Part shown: in pieces, positions 24,834 through 41,064 of the stretch
Numbering within the stretch: position 1 is the first letter of the stretch
Layout of the letters: every line of letters starts with the position of its first letter
Assembly: GCF_021018895.1 (NCBI RefSeq)
Contig: NC_079375.1
Coordinates: forward strand, 13,610,732 to 13,674,731
DNA length: 64,000 nt
Source: Seriola aureovittata
Lineage: Eukaryota; Chordata; Actinopteri; Carangiformes; Carangidae
Reading direction: 5' to 3'
Translations under genes and position numbers: made by a program
The notes under the pieces: generated by a model
What the model saw: the letters and a program-made list of their open reading frames with translations, nothing else
Told to the model about the DNA's origin: nothing
Database searches by the model: none

Positions 24834-26079
24834 TATCGCCTTAACTATGTGGACAAGGAAATCTGAATGTTACAAAGTACTTTTTTGCTGTTATAGAAGT
24901 AAACAATCCAAATTGGAGTGATTTTTCTAAATACAATGCCAAAAACTACTCTGACCAAAATTAAATGTAGACATAGTGCCAAACATTAGTATTAACGCAG
25001 TATTTTGAGAAATACTGTTTAGTGCAGTCCCCTGCCATAGACTGTATGTGGATTAAAGTGAATCAAGAGAACCCGATTTCAAACTTCAGAGATTATTTCT
25101 CAAATTAATAAATGACTGAAAGCTGTATCATCATTTGACGAATTCGAATTGAGAGACGAGATTGAGCTAAAACTGCTTTCGTCAACACGTGGTTCATTGT
25201 ATGAACAGTGATATTAGTGAAAAGAATGACCCATATTTTGTCGGTCTTGAAGAAACTTTTATTTTTCCAATCGTTTCAGTCAATGAACTTTATGGTATGC
25301 AAATGCTTTTATTTGTAAATGTGATATTGTAAGTAAATGCAAAATTAGTTGTTGAGCTTGATTCAGTTTTGTTTTTTTGTTTTTTTTAATTCGAAGTATT
25401 ATTTTGAACAATCTCCCATGGCGTGCCCTTATTGTACAGAGCTATACTTCATTCTAACAGTATTTGTGGCACCTCAGTGTGGTGGCACCTTATTATTTGC
25501 AGTGGGGACAAAGCATGAAAATAATTGTGAACGTGTCAGCAAAACAAACTAGCAAACCTTAAAAACAACAAAAAACAAAAAAACAAACAAAAGAACACAC
25601 ACACACACACACATACACATACACAAACACACACACACGATGAAACCCATGGATGACAAAATGTTTGATGTGATTGCCAACTGTCACACCATTGCTAACT
25701 TTCTCAGTGTTTCCCAAATCATGTTCTGGCATTAACGTAGTTTATGTATGTCAGTGTGTTCATACATTCACATGCAAAACTAAGTTTACCTTAAAAAAAA
25801 AAATGCAATATTTCATATATTTGTCAAAATGACATTTTAGAATACAGGTCAAATCTTTATTTATAGATAAACCTATTCATAATCTTAAATTGACAGACTC
25901 TTGCTTAAGGAGGCACTTTTTCATCCAAAGTCCATGTCCATCTATGGACAGAATTATACTTGACTTAACTATGTGTGTAACTTTGACAGTTGCAGTTACA
26001 TACTTCATACATTGGAGGTTGTAATATTTGTCAAAGAAAGATATGTGATTACAGATAGACCACTGTTTACAACAATCCT

Positions 26080-26130
26080 CATAATAATAATAATAATAAT
26101 AAGTAATAATAATAATAATAATAATAACAA
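26080..26130. repeat. (AAT)n trinucleotide microsatellite
   Basis: About 50 bp of ATA/ATT trinucleotide repeats with one interruption (aagtaat), in the probable slc22a23 3'UTR. Confidence 0.93.
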
Positions 26131-27574
26131 TAACAACGTACTGTAAAACTTTCGAGCCAACTGAATGATGTCTCGTCATTTCAAATGTGATAAAACTCTC
26201 TCACAGTATATCATGACATTTATCCAGGGAGTATTGATGATCTATTAAGGTGTCATTCAGGAGTCGAAGACAACACTTAACAGACGTAACAGAAGGTCTT
26301 CTGTTACTCTCACCATCTTGTGGTACACTTACGAAGAACCTTACAGGTACTTTACTCACCAAAATTGTCGTTTTGCTTTTATCCAAGTCAGACGTGCACT
26401 GATGAAGGCCGCATATCGTTTGGTATCTGAATGGGTGGGCAAACCTGCCTGGTGGTTTTTGTTTTGTTTTGTTTTTTTTCTCAAATGAAGCTTGAATCAA
26501 AAAATGAAAGCTCTATTTTTGGTCGATTCATGGATGATCTTTTAAAAGATCATGGAGTCAACAAACTTCCATTTATTGATAGATTCATGAGAACATTAAA
26601 TGTCTGACATATACGTATGCCATGCTGCTAAGCCTCAAAGCACAATGCCCTGCAATCATGTGATGTCAGATATGGTGGAGCATGGCATCTTGACAGTCAA
26701 AAAAAAAAAAAAAAAGAAAAGAAAAAAAAAGGGAAAATGAAGTGGGTTTTTGAATACAATAAAGAAATGACTATATTAACTTTTTGCAATAGACCCACAT
26801 GTAATCTACTTTGTGGAACAGGATGTTGAACCTGGATATAATAAGGAATTCTTGGCATCTGCAGTAGAGAGTGGGTTGACTGCGGTGGTCAGTAGCTTCA
26901 CATTACTCCGAGTTCTCGTTGTCTGTGAGTGTTGGTCTCTCTGTCTCAGTGTGCGTATTGCAGATATAGAACTGTGTGTATCGCCAAAACCCCATGCAAC
27001 ACCAGTGTAAAGACAATGACACAGCACAATACAACCAGAGGCTTCTCTGAGATCTGTTGCTTTTGCTTTCACAACTCCTATTCCACACTGCCGATGGGAG
27101 CTATTTCGTCATTCGTAGTAAGCATTTGGTTTGACTTCATTTGGAGTAAAAATTAAAAAGTAAAAATCAGTGAAAGCAATCCAAAGCAATGTTAGCACCA
27201 GCGATAGGGTAGACAGGCAAACATTCACTGGTGGAAAAGCAAAAAAAAACAAAAAAAAAAACAAGAAGAAGAATGGGTTATGTCTTTGTAAATAGTAAAT
27301 GTATGGATAACATGAAAGATCGTGGATCATAATATGGATGGACTGGTGAATAGTTTTGAACTTGGTAAATAAGTCTCAGAGACATGAAGTCCCCAGTGTA
27401 CACATTTCAGGTTTTGCTTCTCTCAACCGTGCGACTCCAAATCTCTCGACGGGAGATTTGAATGAATGTAAAAACCATGGATTGTACCATTTATAATTTC
27501 CAATTCTTTGGTTTCATTTTGTTTTTGTTTTAACAGACATAATGCACTTGTATATAAGCCATACCTGTTGTTAA

Positions 27575-27580
27575 AATAAA
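27575..27580 (+). terminator. slc22a23: Candidate distal poly(A) signal of slc22a23
   Basis: Canonical AATAAA (in gttaaaataaaccac). Additional AATAAA motifs follow at about 27657 and 27726, so several cleavage sites are possible. Confidence 0.45.
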
Positions 27581-27929
27581 CCACTATTTATTGATCAACT
27601 ATGAATTTCATTGAGTCTTTTCTTTTACAACAACTTTTCAACGTTGATCCCAAGCAATAAATCATTCAAATTTCACTGTTGGCCGGAGGCCCTGTGTCTG
27701 AGAAAATGACTTTTAAAGAATGAAAAAATAAAGTCTTGCACTCTCCTCTCCCATTTTTTTTTACATGAATCATGCAATAGGGTTTCAAAATCACAATGGT
27801 TGTAGCCAAGGCTAGGTTACCAATCAGACATAGCAGGTAACGCCCCCTGACCCTTGGGGCCCTGAAAGTTGTCTGTATTACTTTGTACTGAGTTAGAAAT
27901 CACTTGCAATTGACAAGGCTAAGAGTCTG

Positions 27930-28410
27930 TAGCCTCTGTGAGGCTGTGTGTAGGCAACACCAGCATGCTAATATCCTCACCATGACAATACTAATATTGA
28001 TGGGTGTAACATTTACCGTGTTCACCATCTAAGCTTATCTTATCAACATGCTAACGTGTGCTAATTAGCACTAAACACAATGGAAATGACATTGGTTTTG
28101 GTTTATGTCATTTATTAAAGTATTGGACAAATTAGAATATTGGCCTGATGATGGTGATTGTGATTAGAAATCACCAAAGTTATTACAATTCATCGTGGGG
28201 GGGGGGGGGGGGGGGGGTGTGTTAATGTCTGTACCAAACTAGGCCATGGTGGCACAAGAGGAAAAGTCAAGACGATCACCAAAGTTATTTGGATTCATTC
28301 TCTAAGACCATGAATATCAGGACAAACTGTTATGAGAATCTATCCAATACATGTTGAGATATTTCAGCCTGGATCAATGTGGTGGATGAGCCATCAGTTT
28401 GAAAAGAGCT
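27930..28410 (+). repeat. Dispersed teleost repeat ('caccaaagttatt..gattcattctct' type), copy 1
   Basis: The first block (caccagcatgctaatatcctcaccatgaca ... gtttaccgtgttcaccatctaag ... gctaattagcactaaacacaa) and the second (ggcacaagaggaaaagtca..gatcaccaaagttatt..gattcattctct, then 'gttgagatatttcagcctggatcaa.gtggtgga') form a composite I recognise as extremely common in percomorph genomes. It is non-coding. A 21-base G run sits between the two halves, flanked by two 'tcaccaaagttatt' copies. A fragment of the second block recurs at 32030-32130. Confidence 0.75.
28197..28217 (+). repeat. Poly(G) run of 21 bases
   Basis: An uninterrupted 21-base G run inside a dispersed repeat. It could form G-quadruplex structure, and its length is prone to sequencing error. 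Confidence 0.93.
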
Positions 28411-28759
28411 ATGCTCCTAGCATGGCTTAAAAATGGAAAGCTAATGGCCCTGCCCAAGGTGGCTCCTGCATTTTACCCTGTTTTATATTCCAGTTGCCAC
28501 TTAATATGGAGAAAAGAATCCAAGCTTTTTCAGAGTCGAGACAGTGTCGTACTCTGGCTGTGAAGCCCCTTGAGGCAAATTTGTGATTTGAAATATTGGG
28601 CAAAGCTATGACTTGAATTTGACTTGATGCTTACACTGTGCATATCCTTCAACAAATTTAACAAAAGTAAAATGAACCACAAAGCAAACCTGGGTGTAGG
28701 TGGTGATGTTTCGGTTGAGGGTGTCAATAAAGGCCCAACAGCTCATTTCTGACCTAGTC

Positions 28760-28821
28760 ATAGCATTTTCTCTGTAGCTGCCTCTGCATTTGATTGAATT
28801 TCCCCTAGGGCATAAATAAAG

Positions 28822-28880
<59 letters not shown>
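28760..28880 (+). repeat. Retroelement-like 3' tail plus (TATC)n microsatellite
   Basis: The sequence 'tgaatttcccctagggcataaataaagtatctatc' leads directly into about 60 bp of TATC repeats (28822-28880). This 'aatttccc..ggg.ataaataaagtatctatc' junction is a familiar 3' end of LINE/SINE-type elements in fish, with the tetranucleotide as the tail. Only the terminal piece is recognised. Confidence 0.7.
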
Positions 28881-28881
<1 letters not shown>

Positions 28882-29189
28882 ACACTACTACATGAACATC
28901 ACTGAGTTCATATTGAGTGCTAAAATGCCTAAAACATCACAGCTCCCTGTGTAGTTCTTTCTTAATATGTTATCCACCCACCTCAGTCATCTGACTGAAT
29001 CAGCACATGTGCAGCCTTCAGTATAACCCTGATAAAGTTTTACATTTTCTGGCAGGTAAAACATTTAGCTACTTATAGACTTTACAGAACAACCTCAGCC
29101 TAGCAAGGGAAAAAAAGGCCACATTTCCCCTGCATGGGACAGGGTGATGTCAGGAGGATGATGCAGCATGATCCTCTGGTCCACTGCAT

Positions 29190-29406
29190 CAAACCGGGGC
29201 GCTCCTATTGGCTGACGGGGATACTGGGATGCTGCGCTGTGTGCAACGTCATCTGATCAGCAGCACGTTTATCTATCTCGCCGGCTCAACACTCGCCCTA
29301 GAAATGAGGCAAGTGCTGATTTTTAGAAACACAGCGGCAAGAGACTGAAGACTGGACGCCGGTGAAGTCGAGACAGGACGCTCTCTGCCCGCATCCGCAG
29401 CTCACC
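29190..29406 (+). promoter_or_regulatory. tubb2: Probable tubb2 promoter and 5'UTR
   Basis: GC-richer than its surroundings. It contains an inverted CCAAT box (cctattggctg, near 29206) and a CRE-like half site in inverse orientation (aacgtcat, near 29246). The translation start follows in good context (ctcaccATGAGG). No convincing TATA box is seen, so the transcription start is not placed. Confidence 0.5.
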
Positions 29407-33294
<3,888 letters not shown>

Positions 33295-33633
33295 TTATAA
33301 AACACTAACCTGACATTCTGAGTGAACCAGTCCCTCCAAATAGTAATTGTTGTTGAACAGTGCAGTGAGATCACAAGAAGCACGCTATAGATGCAAATGT
33401 TCAACTACATATTGCAGTGTGCAGATCATGATGAAATATAGCTGTTTAGCAAAAATTATGCTGCATATAGATATGGCTTTTAATGACAAAGATCACGAGT
33501 GGTATTAGAATTTAAAAATATGCAAGTATTATAGTATTTGGTTTTCAGAATCATGCTTTGCAAGTGTCAAAAAAGAAGTCTTGTCCTAAACACAGTTTTG
33601 TAACATTTATTTCAACATGCTTTCACTGTCTCA

Positions 33634-33639
33634 AATAAA
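33634..33639 (+). terminator. tubb2: tubb2 poly(A) signal
   Basis: Canonical AATAAA (tctcaaataaaacatcc) 340 bp after the stop codon, followed by a T/GT-rich stretch (tgatgtcatgtttttatttg) suitable as a downstream element. Predicts a short 3'UTR. Confidence 0.7.
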
Positions 33640-33660
33640 ACATCCACTCCTGTCAATACT

Positions 33661-36224
33661 TGATGTCATGTTTTTATTTGATAGCTGCAGAGGCGTAACG
33701 GCAAATATAGGGCAAACTTGATATTAATTCATCGGAATATAGGCCCCTCAACTTATCCCACGAAAGACAAAAACCAGGTGAGAGGCTGACTAACAAGGTT
33801 GATTTGTATCCAGTTAGCTGTGTCATCGACAAAAATACCTTTTATCTCTGGACAAATTTTGGTCCTTTTAAGATGATGAATGGCAACCTCTAAAATGTGA
33901 AGCATCAAATAATGTGATGCAACCAGTTGAATTTGAAAAATCTTGTTTGGTTTGAGTTGCATAAAAATGTTGAGACATCTTCTTGTGACATCTTGATCTA
34001 TGACCTTATTATCCAGAGAGCCTTTCAGATTGACACACACCCAAATAAACATTGAGGAATCCAGCAACAGAAGATGAATAAATCTGCAGAGAGAGCAATA
34101 GGAGAGAAATTGCATTAATCACTGTCAATCTGAAAACTATGAGAGTGGCATGATGAAACTTGCTGATATGCTTTGGCTTCCTGACAAGACACGTTGCCAT
34201 TCTGACATTTCAAACCTACACTCCTTACTACTCTGTAAGGAGTGAAGCCTTGAAATATGTTGCACATTTTGCCACACCCCAGTCCTGGCCATCAAAGCAG
34301 GAATTTTCCAACTGAGAGTTGATGAAAACCATCTGCTTTGACAAGACTGATAGCCAGAATAACAAATTCTAGAGAAAAATAAAGAAAGTACTTTTGTTAT
34401 GTTACATGTTATTAACCCTTTTCCTTTCCGACTGAAGCGAAAGCAAATATAATTTTTAAACAAATTGTCTCAGAGGAAAGATAATAATAGAAGAAGCAAA
34501 AGAGAAAATAGAGAAAGTCTTATTCATTCCAAGCTGCCAGACGACTCCAATGACACCATTAGGCCATCATGTTCCAGGTCAGGTTTACTTACATTTTTAC
34601 AGGTGTCAGATTTGAAGAGAGATTAATTAACAAAATTGCTCATGGAGGTTTTAAAGGCTTTGTCTATTGACAGGAAAACAATGTTTGTAAGGTGCCCTAT
34701 TGTCTGGAGGACACTTCTGTTTTGGTTAGACACGAATATAACACCAAAGCAATTAAAGACAACAAATTTGCAAACTCATTTACAAGCAAGGAAAAGTTTT
34801 TACTCTTACATAAGCAAGGACAAAGAGAAAGAGATAGAGAGAGAGAGAGAGTGGATGAAAACCTATTAACGTGTGTACTGCCAGGACTGGAATTTCAAAA
34901 TAAAATTGTTAAGTCATACTTATAAGTCAGTAAAGCTGTTTTTACCTGACTTGTTTTGGATTGGAAAAAACTCCTGAGGGCTTGGCTCACATTTCTATCA
35001 GCATGAGACATCAGGGAGGCTTCCTCTCAGGAGCTGAATAAGAAGGAGTAAATGTCTGGACATGTAGAAGTCCCTCTTTTGAATCTTCTTTTACTTTTTA
35101 ATAACTGTTAAGTAAACTACACTCTCTATTCTTTATTTTCCCACAAGGATACATAGCATAGAAACAGTAAGCAAACAAACCACATGCTCTTTCATATCAT
35201 GCAAATAAGCAGCCTCTGTAACTCTATAATAACTCTCTAGTATTTACATATCTAATGGAAAGGTGTCATTTTTCTTGATGTGAACATTATGTAGATGCGC
35301 TACAATACTGCACTACTGAGGAAATTCCAAGGCTTTCTACAAAGCACACATCGACTCAACCTGTGCACAGTCAAACCCACAACATACCCTCATCTCAGCA
35401 TCACAACAGCACGATCATCATCCTGTGGTATTGGTTTATTAAAATGTTACTAATTATATTATTAAAATAAACAATAGGCCAAAGAACAGCCAAAGTCTCA
35501 GCTCTGGTTAGAAAGATGAAAACCAGGCTTTTGGCACCCCACTCTGGCCGTTTTTTCGACTTCACCTGCATTCTCCATGTAAATTACTTGCACCCTGATC
35601 CATGAGGGGAAACCGGATTTTCTACTTTCTCTTCTTTGTTAACGTGAAGCATGAGGGAATCTTTTCTGGTCAGCTACAAAGAAGCCACTTGTACCAGTTG
35701 AATGCTGCTGTCTGCTTGGGAAAAGCTTAGAGCAAATTCCTTGAGACCTTAATCTCACCGACTCAAACGTGTTTTCACTGACAAAAAAATATGCCATAGC
35801 TGTGTAGGTCAGGAACTGCGTTCATGTTTTTAACCTGGCAAATTCAACAGTCAGTATTTGAATGGTTTAGGTATGTGCATTTGACAATTAGCACCAAACC
35901 ATAGTTTCAAATGAAGTATTTCAAAACAAAATATAATGGAATGATGTTCTTCTTTGCATCTGACTTGCTGTGTATACAAATATAGTTGATCTGAATGATG
36001 TCCTCCGTGTTGAAAGCTATACGGCTGAAACATTGCATTAGTTAAACCTATTTATATTCATTAATATATAAATATAAATATATATAAATACTGTTAAATC
36101 TTCAGATGAGGTCACATACCAGTGTTTGATCCCTGATGTACAATACTTAACATGATCTGTATTATTATATATCGCAAAACTATGTTTTATATAATCTGTT
36201 TAATCAGAAAGAAATGGCCAATAC
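33661..36224. other. Intergenic spacer between convergent tubb2 and dsg2
   Basis: AT-rich. It contains only a short GA run (34823-34850) and an ATA-rich stretch near 36060-36100. Open frames of up to 120 codons are present but have no recognisable similarity or splice support. No gene seen. Confidence 0.65.
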
Positions 36225-38219
36225 AACAGTTTTTTTCAGTTTGATTTTATTCTGATATGAGGTGCAAAACTTAAAAAAAGAAAACATCCCCACTATAATG
36301 CTGCTTTAGTACTGTTCTGCTCTAAAGCAATATACGCCATATTCATATTCATACAGCACATCATGTACTGGAGACAAAATACATACATATCAATAGCAAG
36401 AACAGCAATATAAAACAATGTCATTCTACCAAATGTTTTCAGTGCTTGGCAAGCTCATTTTTCCCATACACATACACAAATTATGTTACCTTACCAATAA
36501 CATGACATAAACATATTAAAAATATATCTAGGAATTATGTCACAATATACATTTGTAAATAAAAAAAAAATTAACAGCTTTGGCACCTTTTTGGAGTTAC
36601 TTGTCTTATTGTACAAGTGAAACAATACAATAGGGAACTTGTGTAGTGTTGTCTCCTTTGGTTTATAGTCTATAATGACTGTGGTTCATACTGATAAAGA
36701 ATTTCATCCCTTCTTGGTGCAATAAATCATTCAAACACGTTGCTTCTTCTGCGAACAGTGCTTTCAACAGTTGTACAGTATGAATGGCATTTATCTATGT
36801 TACCAGTCGTTTCCAAGGAAGCCACCCATATAACAGTTCTCTCTTAGTTACAGTATAACTAAGTAGGCTACAGCAAGCCAAAGGTAAGCTGGACAGCTTA
36901 TGGCATGGCTAAGGATAGCTAAAACAAGTATCTTTAAGAATACATCACACAAACATATACAGCACTTGGAGCAGAGCCTCTATGGATCAATGCAAACGTG
37001 ATACTAAGTGCAGAAACTTTATCTCTACCTCTGCCCGAGTGACTTTAAAATATATCATTGTGTGGTCGTTTCAACAGGAATTCTATGGACACACTGTTTT
37101 CAGAGTTCTGAAACTGGTTCTGTGCTGTTCTTATCAAAAAGAGCAATAAGTAAGAGTTTAACTGCTGTTTGAAAAGAGTGTTGATCCATACCAATGACAT
37201 GACTATTAACTTTCAAACATTTCCTTTTCCGCTTTCCAATCCCACATCTATTATAGTAACGTTACCAAATTATCACTGGTTCCCACTATCTGTCTGATGT
37301 TACAAACTATAATCTGTCTACCGTGTACTTGTACATTATATGTTTTGCGTTTCTCTCTCCTTTTGTTCTTATTGAGGTGTGGACGTGTCTGACCTGCAGT
37401 CGGGGTGCTATGATTGGTTGGCTAGTTTGATTGTTCAGCAGAGTTCTGGCTGGTGATTGGTTCCCAAATGCAGCCCTCAGGGATACAGGACCAGCTACAA
37501 CCAGTCCAATGGTTCCCTTCCCTATTCTAGCCTGGCAGGTTGGGAGCTGGAATAGGAAGGGAACTCACTGATCTGACTTTAAACTTTGATAAGTGTCCAC
37601 TTATTTCTTCCCTGAGAGATGTAGGTGGGTGGCCTTTTTGTCTGTTCTCTGCTTGTTCCAGTTTCTCTTTGGCTAGGAGATTTGGACTGAGGTTCTTAGT
37701 TTCTGTTTGAATAGGTAAGTAGACACTGTAGGTCTGACTGGTCTAGTTCTGTTCTGTTTACTTTGACTATTCCCGCCCTGCAGCCACACTAGCGTACCTG
37801 AAATAAATAGAGTGCATTTACAGCTGTCATTTGGTGCCTAAAGTAAACGGTCATTAGCCAAGGTTTAACAGGGGTCAAAGAATCTGTTTTCTTGCAGTTC
37901 TACTGCGTACTTTACACAAATACTATAACGTGTACACTTTCAGCTAATGTTACCACAGCCTCATTTTAACAGGCATCATATGAGAAATTAAAGCACTATT
38001 TGGTATTAATGAGTAATTTTCCTACCTAGTAAAACTATGGAAACCCAATGCCTTTTATGGCCAAGATAGTCATGAAGTCAATACCATGTGTTAACTAGTA
38101 TGATCAGTAGTGTTAGTGTCGCCAGAAGACGACATACATTATTGCACTTTAGGCAAAGCAGACTAAACTATCCTTTTACCAATGTGAAATTTGTGAATAT
38201 GCAAAACAAAAGGTTTGCC
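36225..38219 (-). other. dsg2: Probable dsg2 3'UTR (~2 kb)
   Basis: AT-rich non-coding sequence directly downstream (on the minus strand) of the desmoglein stop codon at 38220, running to an AATAAA on that strand at 36246-36251. It is free of recognisable repeats, unlike the flanking introns, which fits exonic sequence. The end is inferred from the signal only. Confidence 0.5.
36246..36251 (-). terminator. dsg2: Candidate poly(A) signal of dsg2
   Basis: Reads AATAAA on the minus strand (cagaataaaatc), with a T-rich stretch on that strand not far beyond. Position relative to the coding end would give a 3'UTR of about 2 kb. Confidence 0.45.
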
Positions 38220-41025
38220 TTATGCTCTTGTACTAGATTCAAAATTTCTCTCAGTGACTAATACCTTCTTATGTTGCACAACCAGTTTCTGGTTACCTTG
38301 CAGCTTGGGTGTGGCTATCACAGAAGAGTCATCATGAGATCCTGTTGAACCATGGGAACTCAGTGAAAAACTCTGTACACCTTGACTCACCTCCAAGCCC
38401 TGCGCTGTAGACCCCTGTCCTAGACCTTGCCCTCCACCCGAGGACCCATTCTCCACCACCAACACTTTTCTGGACCTGGAGACGGTTCCTTGTGAAAGGC
38501 CTTGTGCTACCTGCCCTGTCACTCCACCCATTCCTACCTGCCTATCCACAAGGACCACACCCTGAGTCCCCTGGAGACCACCAACCTGCACCAGCCCCTG
38601 ACTTAGCCCAACTTGAGCCACTGACTGCTGCTGGGTACCCCCTGCCACAAGCACCATTTGGGGTTGGGACTCAACTACATACATGGGCGTAGCAGCATAG
38701 TACATAGTGGGCTGCTGTATGAGCACTGTCGGACTGGGCATCATTATCTTGTCCTGGATGATGGTAGACGATCCTGAAGCTACATTGGAGGTGTTGATGG
38801 TGTTGATGTTTACGTGGTCCCTCTCCCTCATTGATTCTGTGTGAGTTTGCATGTGTGTGTGGGTGGAGGGCCTGACTGGAGACACTGGCCTGATTGGGGA
38901 GATATCCACAGACTCGATCACTATGTTTGATCCCTGACAGATCTCGGCCAGGGTTTTAAATTTAGGCCCAAGGTCATTCAGGAATGCAAGATCATCATCG
39001 TTCTCAAGAAGGCTGCAGCAACCTACAGAACCTGCCAGGGACTCCTGACCCTCATAGTCATAGACCAACAGTGCATCCTTCTGCTGGCACTGTTGTACAG
39101 CATGGTTTGATTTCTGCAAACAAATAAAATCAGAATATATGAGTTGCACTTCAAATAGACTGACATTTCACTTATCTGAATATGTATACTACCAGTCAAA
39201 AGTTTTATTTTTCCAAGTTTTGTTGAAATTTAAGCAGCTCAAGTCTAAATGGTAGAAAGGTAAGCTGCACAAGGTAATAAAAAAAACAAAACTGTTAAAT
39301 AGGCCTTTTTTGAAAAAAAAAAAATTGGTTAACTTACAGTTTACCTGCAGAATTGGAAGTAAATTAAGCCTTTAAAGTTAATGCAAACATTTCCTACTGG
39401 TGCCCCAAATTTTTTGTGGTTACTTACAAATCCTCTGTCTGTAAAAAGGCAATGTTGGAACAAATTGTGTCACTACACCCTCTGATGCATTATTAGTACA
39501 ATACTGTACTTCAGGAAGTTTTACTGCTATCAGAATGGTGAAATAAAGGCAAGTAACAAAGGAAGACAGACTGGTTGGTCAGGGGTTCATCCTAACATGA
39601 CGATAATGAACCAAAACATTCAAAGAAGAGAAGAAGACGGTGGCTTCGCTCGGTGGCAAACCAGCACAGTCTTAAACTCCATGATGTACTAGACAGAAGG
39701 TGATACCAAAACAACCTGCAAGTGCAACACATTTGTGGGAACTTCTGCAACAATGTTGGAACATTTGATTTCCATTGTAGAAATAACATTATTAGTGTGA
39801 CTGGCTGCTAGATGAGTCAAATAATTCAATTAGAATGGGTTCAATAAAAATGTTCTCTGACTCCTTGTTTTTAAAACCTTCAATTATTTATTCTTTTCAT
39901 TGCTTTTATTTCAGAAACACAGAGACTGAATTATGTTCATTTAAACAGTTGGAAAGGCTTAAATGTTCTAAAACTTTTGACCAGTAGTGTATTTATCATC
40001 ATCTTAATTCTACCCTATTGTGATTTCAATTAAATTTTTAAGATACTCACACTTGAATAATACTCTTCCAGGAACTGTTCAGATAGAGCCATCCCATCAA
40101 AGGCCCCAGCTCCGTATTGAGAGAAATGGTCTTCTTGTCCTGTCATCATTCCTGAAACGTTTACTTCCCTCTCCTTTTGACCCATGACGTAATGGCCGTA
40201 ATTCTTCTTGTCATTGATTACAAAAATTTGGCCTCCCCCAGCTGCTCCTCCTCCAAGTTCTCCGTACCCATTTGCCCCATTGCCGTCATTGGCATTAATT
40301 GTGCCATGATCAACTTCCACTGGGACATGTAGAAGAGGAACTTCCTGTGACAAAAATATGAGATTCCATTACAGACGTAGCATTTTAGGCAAACATGATT
40401 AACACATTTTCAAAACTAAAAATATCTAAACATTATATAAGATCCATTCATATCAACACTGCACTGATCAAAGTACCTTGTCTTCTCCCTGTCCCTCGGT
40501 GTGATATGAGATAAGCCCTTGTTTCGTATCAAATGGAATGGGCTTGAAACTTCCCACAGCTGCAGCACCTCCACATAGGCAGAACAGCAGCAGCAGGGGC
40601 AGCACTGAAAAATAAACAAACATATATATAAATAAACATATGGAATCAAAATAAGGACAGCATAGCCAAGATGTTGTGGCAACCTTGTATGGTAAATTTA
40701 AAAACAAAACATACAAAAAGCGGGAAAAAAAATCAGTAATAGTTCACTCACACAGCAGTAGCAGCAGTCCCAGGAGCAGAAGCAGGACACCTGCAGCTCC
40801 AAAACCTGAAGTCGTTGTCAGGCGTGACCTGCAGGTTCTAGTGATTTCATCGCAGGTGCATACTGTTACGTCCATCATCTGAACATCACCACACGACTTT
40901 CCTTGCTGGTCCTTGACGTCCACTGCCACTCTGTAGATGCCTGGCCACAATTTGGCTTGGTCTCGCAGGATGGCTGTGGTTTCTGAAAAAGGACGAATCC
41001 CAAATTTTAAGGTTTGCTGCACAAG

Positions 41026-41064
<39 letters not shown>

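Larger units (their letters stand above)
24259..27600 (+). other. slc22a23: Probable slc22a23 3'UTR (~3.3 kb)
   Basis: This AT-rich non-coding stretch has no splice-supported exon. It contains poly(A) runs (24807-24833, near 26700), a (CA)n tract (25592-25640) and an (AAT)n tract (26080-26130). Possible poly(A) signals include AATAAA at 24780-24785, which is followed by genomic A's, and AATAAA at 27575-27580, which I favour as the distal end. The exact UTR end is inferred. Confidence 0.55.
27601..29200. other. slc22a23-tubb2 intergenic spacer, repeat-rich
   Basis: Holds a dispersed teleost repeat (27930-28410) with an internal G21 run, and a retroelement-like 3' tail leading into a (TATC)n microsatellite (28760-28880). 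I see no trace of psmg4, which lies between the orthologous genes in human. Confidence 0.7.

Noticed and set aside
33753..34115. 120-codon minus-strand open frame downstream of tubb2
   Set aside because: No recognisable domain, no promoter or poly(A) context; likely chance in a gene-free spacer.
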